A stretch of 39,138 nt of DNA from the NCBI GenBank assembly GCA_022428285.1, contig JAKMCX010000068.1, forward strand, positions 1 to 39,138, written 5' to 3'. The stretch is from Flavobacteriales bacterium. Its GTDB lineage: Bacteria; Bacteroidota; Bacteroidia; Flavobacteriales_D; Sanyastnellaceae. This document shows positions 36,452-39,138 of the stretch, one piece after another. How positions within the stretch are numbered: the stretch's first letter is position 1; every line of letters starts with the position of its first letter. The notes below the pieces were generated by a model. That model ran no database searches. It worked only from the letters and a program-made list of their open reading frames with translations, and was not told the origin of the DNA. The position numbers and the translations under genes are program-made.

Positions 36452-37405
36452 ATGGAAATGGACCTGTTGCAACGATTCGAGGCTTATGTGGCCTCCGAAA
36501 AAAAGATTGAGCCGAAGGATTGGATGCCCGACGCCTACCGCAAAACGCTGATTCGGCAGATCAGCCAGCACGCACATTCAGAGATTGTGGGCATGTTGCC
36601 GGAGGGCAATTGGATCAGCAGAGCGCCCAGTCTCAAGCGCAAAGCCATCCTGATGGCCAAGGTGCAAGACGAAGCCGGACATGGCTTGTATTTGTACAGT
36701 GCCTGTGAAACGCTGGGGGTCCAACGCGACGACACCATTGCAGATCTGCACAGCGGAAAAGCCAAATACAGCAGCATTTTCAACTACCCCACGCTCACCT
36801 GGGCCGATATGGGCGCCGTGGGATGGCTGGTTGATGGAGCCGCAATCATGAACCAAGTGCCCCTCTGCAAATGCAGCTATGGCCCCTATGCCCGCGCCAT
36901 GGTGCGCGTGTGCAAGGAAGAAAGCTTCCACCAACGTCAAGGCTTCCAAATCATGATGACCCTGGCACAAGGCACAGAAGACCAGAAAGCGATGGCGCAA
37001 GACGCGCTCAACCGCTGGTGGTGGCCATCGATCATGATGTTTGGTCCTCCGGACGACAACAGTCCCAACAGCGCCCAATCCATGGCTTGGAACATCAAAC
37101 GGTTTTCCAACGATGAGTTGAGACAGAAATTCATCGACCTTACCGTACCACAAGCAGAACTCATCGGGTTGACCATCCCCGATGCCGACCTGAAATGGAA
37201 CGAGGAGACGGGACATTATGAGCACGGCCCCATCGATTGGGCCGAATTCAACCGCGTCATCGCAGGTCACGGCCCCTGCAACAAAGAGCGCCTTGCCGCC
37301 CGCAACAAAGCATGGGACGACGGCGCTTGGGTCCGCGAAGCAGCGGGCGCCCATGCCGAGAAACGCGCAGCACGCAAGGCCGCATCCAACACAGCAGCCG
37401 CCTAA
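36452..37405 (+). CDS. paaA: Phenylacetyl-CoA epoxidase catalytic subunit PaaA
   Basis: This 317-residue protein is the diiron oxygenase subunit that forms ring-1,2-epoxyphenylacetyl-CoA. Iron-binding helices are visible as E74-x-x-H77 (QDEAGHG) and E157-x-x-H160 ([10 protein letters not shown]), with further conserved blocks [15 protein letters not shown] and [13 protein letters not shown]. Residues 1-30 contain the usual helical start ([25 protein letters not shown]). ATG 36452 is used; a second ATG at 36458 is possible, and an upstream extension antisense to paaE is rejected. paaB follows after 10 bases. The C-terminal 20 residues are Ala-rich. Active-site residues are complete. Confidence 0.96.
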   Translation: MEMDLLQRFEAYVASEKKIEPKDWMPDAYRKTLIRQISQHAHSEIVGMLPEGNWISRAPSLKRKAILMAKVQDEAGHGLYLYSACETLGVQRDDTIADLHSGKAKYSSIFNYPTLTWADMGAVGWLVDGAAIMNQVPLCKCSYGPYARAMVRVCKEESFHQRQGFQIMMTLAQGTEDQKAMAQDALNRWWWPSIMMFGPPDDNSPNSAQSMAWNIKRFSNDELRQKFIDLTVPQAELIGLTIPDADLKWNEETGHYEHGPIDWAEFNRVIAGHGPCNKERLAARNKAWDDGAWVREAAGAHAEKRAARKAASNTAAA

Positions 37406-37415
37406 ATCCAAGGAC

Positions 37416-37703
37416 GTGGAAAAGCAACACTGGCCCCTCTGGGAAATCTTCATTCGCAGCCGCCAAGGCCTCTCCCACCGCCACGTGGGCAGCCTGCATG
37501 CTGCCGATGCTGAAATGGCCATCGAAAACGCCAGAGACGTCTACACCCGGCGACAGGAAGGCGTGAGCATCTGGGCGGTCCCTGCCTCCGAAATCACGGC
37601 ATCCTCTCCGGACGAAAAAGACGTCCTCTTTGACCCCGCGGACGACAAAGTGTACCGCCACCCCACTTTCTACGACCTCCCCGACGAGGTCAAAAACATG
37701 TGA
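37416..37703 (+). CDS. paaB: Phenylacetyl-CoA epoxidase subunit PaaB
   Basis: This 95-residue protein has the PaaB pattern: WPLWEIFIRSRQGLSHRHVGSLHAADAEMAIENARDVYTRRQEGVSIWAVPASEI. PaaB is a small subunit that holds the PaaA-PaaC complex together. The start is GTG at 37416, giving VEKQHWPLWE; no ATG in frame is suitable, because an ATG at 37218 lies inside paaA. It ends seven bases before paaC. Normal length is 90-100 residues. Confidence 0.94.
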   Translation: MEKQHWPLWEIFIRSRQGLSHRHVGSLHAADAEMAIENARDVYTRRQEGVSIWAVPASEITASSPDEKDVLFDPADDKVYRHPTFYDLPDEVKNM

Positions 37704-37710
37704 GCGCACC

Positions 37711-38460
37711 ATGAACGCGCGCTTTGAATACCTCCTCCGTCTTGGAGACGATGCCCTTTTGCTGGGCCAACAACTCGGACTTTGGACCGGACACGGCCCT
37801 GTGCTCGAAGAGGACATTGCCCTGACCAACATCGGGCTCGACCAAATCGGCCAAGCACGGGCTTGGCTCACCCTCGCTGGACGTGCCGAGGGCACTGGCC
37901 GCGATGAAGACACGCTGGCCTTTCACCGGGACCAATCCAAATTCCGCAACGCACTGCTTTGCGAACGGCCCAACGGGCATTTTGGGGACACCATTGTCCG
38001 TCAGTTTCTGTTCGACGCGTATGCCGTGCCCTTGCATGCAGGTCTCGCCCAATCCAATGACGCCGAAATCTCCGCCATCGCAAAGAAGAGCGCCAAAGAG
38101 AGCGCTTACCACCTCCGACACAGCCAGGCCTGGATGGTCCGGCTGGGAGATGGAACCACAGAAAGCCACGCCAAAGTCCAAGAGAGCCTGAACCTGCTGT
38201 TGCCTTTTGTCGGAGATCTTTTTCATTCAGATGAAGTCTCCTCAACAGCGGCATCAGAGGGCTGGGGAGTCGACCCAGCTGGACTCAGAGATGCATGGGA
38301 GGCGACCTTGACCGAAACGCTAGAAGCGGCACAATTGCGCCGGCCCGATGCAGCGCCAGAACAGGTCGGAGGACGCTTGGGGCGTCACACAGAGCAGCTG
38401 TCGTTCTTGCTCGCGGAAATGCAAGTTCTGCCCAGAACCTACCCCGACGCCAAGTGGTAA
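37711..38460 (+). CDS. paaC: Phenylacetyl-CoA epoxidase subunit PaaC
   Basis: This 249-residue helical-bundle protein resembles PaaA but serves as the structural partner in the epoxidase. Landmarks are ALTNIGLDQIGQARAWLTLAGR, FRNALLCERPNGHFGDTIVRQFLFDAY and AKESAYHLRHSQAWMVRLGDGTTESH. ATG 37711 is preferred, seven bases after paaB; a frame to 37630 lies inside paaB. Its stop shares a base with the paaD start (TAATG at 38458-38462). Confidence 0.94.
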   Translation: MNARFEYLLRLGDDALLLGQQLGLWTGHGPVLEEDIALTNIGLDQIGQARAWLTLAGRAEGTGRDEDTLAFHRDQSKFRNALLCERPNGHFGDTIVRQFLFDAYAVPLHAGLAQSNDAEISAIAKKSAKESAYHLRHSQAWMVRLGDGTTESHAKVQESLNLLLPFVGDLFHSDEVSSTAASEGWGVDPAGLRDAWEATLTETLEAAQLRRPDAAPEQVGGRLGRHTEQLSFLLAEMQVLPRTYPDAKW

Positions 38461-38951
38461 TGCGTTCTGCCGACGATTGGCTCAGCTTGTTGCAAGGCGT
38501 GCCTGACCCGGAAATACCGGTTCTGAACATCGTCGAAATGGGCATCGTGCGCAGTGTGACATGCAGCCACGAAAGTGTGCAAGTCGACATCACGCCTACC
38601 TACATGGGATGCCCTGCCATGGATGCCATTGCCTACGACATCCGAACACAATTGACGCCACTCGCATCACTCGAGGGCAGAGGGTTAACCGTGGAGCTGG
38701 TTTACGCTCCAGCATGGACAACAGACTGGCTTTCCGATGGAGCCAAAGCCAAATTGGAGGCGTACGGCATCGCCCCACCGGGAAAAACAACGGACAAAAG
38801 GGCCTTAAGCGGTGAAGCTCCCTCGGTGCGCTGTCCCAAATGCAAGAGCGGAAAAACGGAACTCGTCAGCCTGTTCGGATCCACCGCATGCAAGGCGCAC
38901 TACCGGTGCAACGACTGCTCCGAACCGTTTGACCATTTCAAATGCATCTAA
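38460..38951 (+). CDS. paaD: Phenylacetyl-CoA epoxidase assembly protein PaaD
   Basis: This 163-residue protein has an N-terminal MIP18/DUF59 domain (DPEIPVLNIVEMGIVRSV and TPTYMGCPAMD with C51) and a C-terminal zinc ribbon (C125, C128, C150, C153 with C144 and C162 nearby; CPKCKSGKTELVS and YRCNDCSEPFDHFKC). PaaD is needed for the epoxidase to be active and is thought to help install metal centres. The ATG shares a base with the paaC stop. It is the last paa gene in the window; paaF, G, Z, K and J are not seen here. Confidence 0.94.
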   Translation: MRSADDWLSLLQGVPDPEIPVLNIVEMGIVRSVTCSHESVQVDITPTYMGCPAMDAIAYDIRTQLTPLASLEGRGLTVELVYAPAWTTDWLSDGAKAKLEAYGIAPPGKTTDKRALSGEAPSVRCPKCKSGKTELVSLFGSTACKAHYRCNDCSEPFDHFKCI

Positions 38952-39028
38952 AAGACTGCACAAGACTTGTCTGAGGACTTGTAGGATTACGCTTACAAAT
39001 TACTCTCCTGAGGAGCCCGGGAGAAAAT

Positions 39029-39036
39029 TACATTTG
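39029..39036 (+). promoter_or_regulatory. Candidate -7 promoter element of the last gene
   Basis: TACATTTG is an exact TAnnTTTG, four bases before the ATG at 39041. Upstream, CTCC-TGA-GGAG (39005-39015) could form a small hairpin that ends the paa transcript; it lacks a T-run. Confidence 0.45.
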
Positions 39037-39040
39037 TTTC

Positions 39041-39138
39041 ATGCGAATCTGCATCCTGTTCATCTTGATTGCCTTGCTGGGATCTACTCAGGCCCAGGTC
39101 GTCTATCCATTTAACCCCGACAGCAATAACGACAGCCT
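39041..39138 (+). CDS. Exported protein, 3' end outside window
   Basis: The frame from ATG 39041 stays open to the window end (32 codons). It begins with a clear signal peptide (MRICILFILIALLGSTQAQ) followed by VVYPFNPDSNNDSL. In Flavobacteriales many secreted proteins begin the mature part with a YPYNPDxxxDxxIG-type segment, and this fragment fits that pattern. Function cannot be assigned from so short a piece. It is probably transcribed from its own promoter. Confidence 0.7.
   Translation, partial: MRICILFILIALLGSTQAQVVYPFNPDSNNDS

Overview
This 39 kb window looks like chromosomal core DNA from a Bacteroidota bacterium, most likely of the Flavobacteriales type. The evidence is the protein families (a PD40/OmpA-like envelope protein of the PorE kind, an FtsE without FtsX beside it, Mpl, RfaE1-type kinase, AI-2E transporter, ZIP next to a DtxR-type regulator, Paa epoxidase), the lack of convincing Shine-Dalgarno sequences, and repeated copies of the Bacteroidota promoter element TAnnTTTG just upstream of start codons. 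Base composition appears high for the group (high-50s % GC by eye, not counted). I recognise 36 protein genes, two of them cut by the window edges. I see no tRNA, rRNA, CRISPR array, insertion sequence, prophage or integron, and no gene-free stretch above about 160 bases.

Layout. 1-4446 (+): a pair of M16 peptidase-family proteins, FtsE and a family-2 glycosyltransferase. 4440-12899 (-): recR, a large glycosyltransferase fused to a decayed sugar-phosphate transferase, a 2-oxo acid dehydrogenase E2, a PorE-like envelope protein, a DEDDh exonuclease and a GT4 glycosyltransferase. 13061-24763 (+): a sulfotransferase, a TauE/SafE exporter and a sodium:solute symporter, then a tightly packed run aminotransferase - rfaE1 - trkH - ubiE/menG - aroA - EI24 membrane protein - mpl. 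24780-26313 (-): a DtxR/MntR-type regulator and a ZIP metal transporter behind a clear palindromic operator. 26427-29824 (+): SixA-type phosphatase, AI-2E family transporter and pyrG. 29830-33326 (-): GNAT, ExoA-like glycosyltransferase, O-antigen-ligase-like protein and transglutaminase-like protein. 33366-35261 (+): Uup-type ABC-F ATPase. 35269-39138: the phenylacetyl-CoA epoxidase locus, with paaE on the minus strand diverging from paaABCD, then the start of a secreted protein.

How the genes fit together. Envelope and glycan work dominates: five glycan assembly proteins (GT2, GT4, GT2 fusion, ExoA-like GT2, ligase), heptose kinase, Mpl for murein recycling, PorE-like protein and FtsE. The Paa genes form one functional unit for aerobic phenylacetate breakdown. 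The regulator and ZIP genes form a self-contained metal homeostasis operon. Packing is extreme: eight gene pairs overlap by ATGA, two more share bases as TAATG, and four convergent junctions have at most 16 bases or overlap.

I found no obviously new multi-gene defence or mobile system. The items most worth a second look are the glycosyltransferase with a vestigial phosphoglycosyltransferase tail, the phased double operator upstream of the metal regulator, the recurring TAnnTTTG element only 4-6 bases from start codons (suggesting leaderless or nearly leaderless mRNAs), the nested inverted repeat between paaE and paaA, and an abrupt AT-rich rare-codon patch inside the EI24-type gene.
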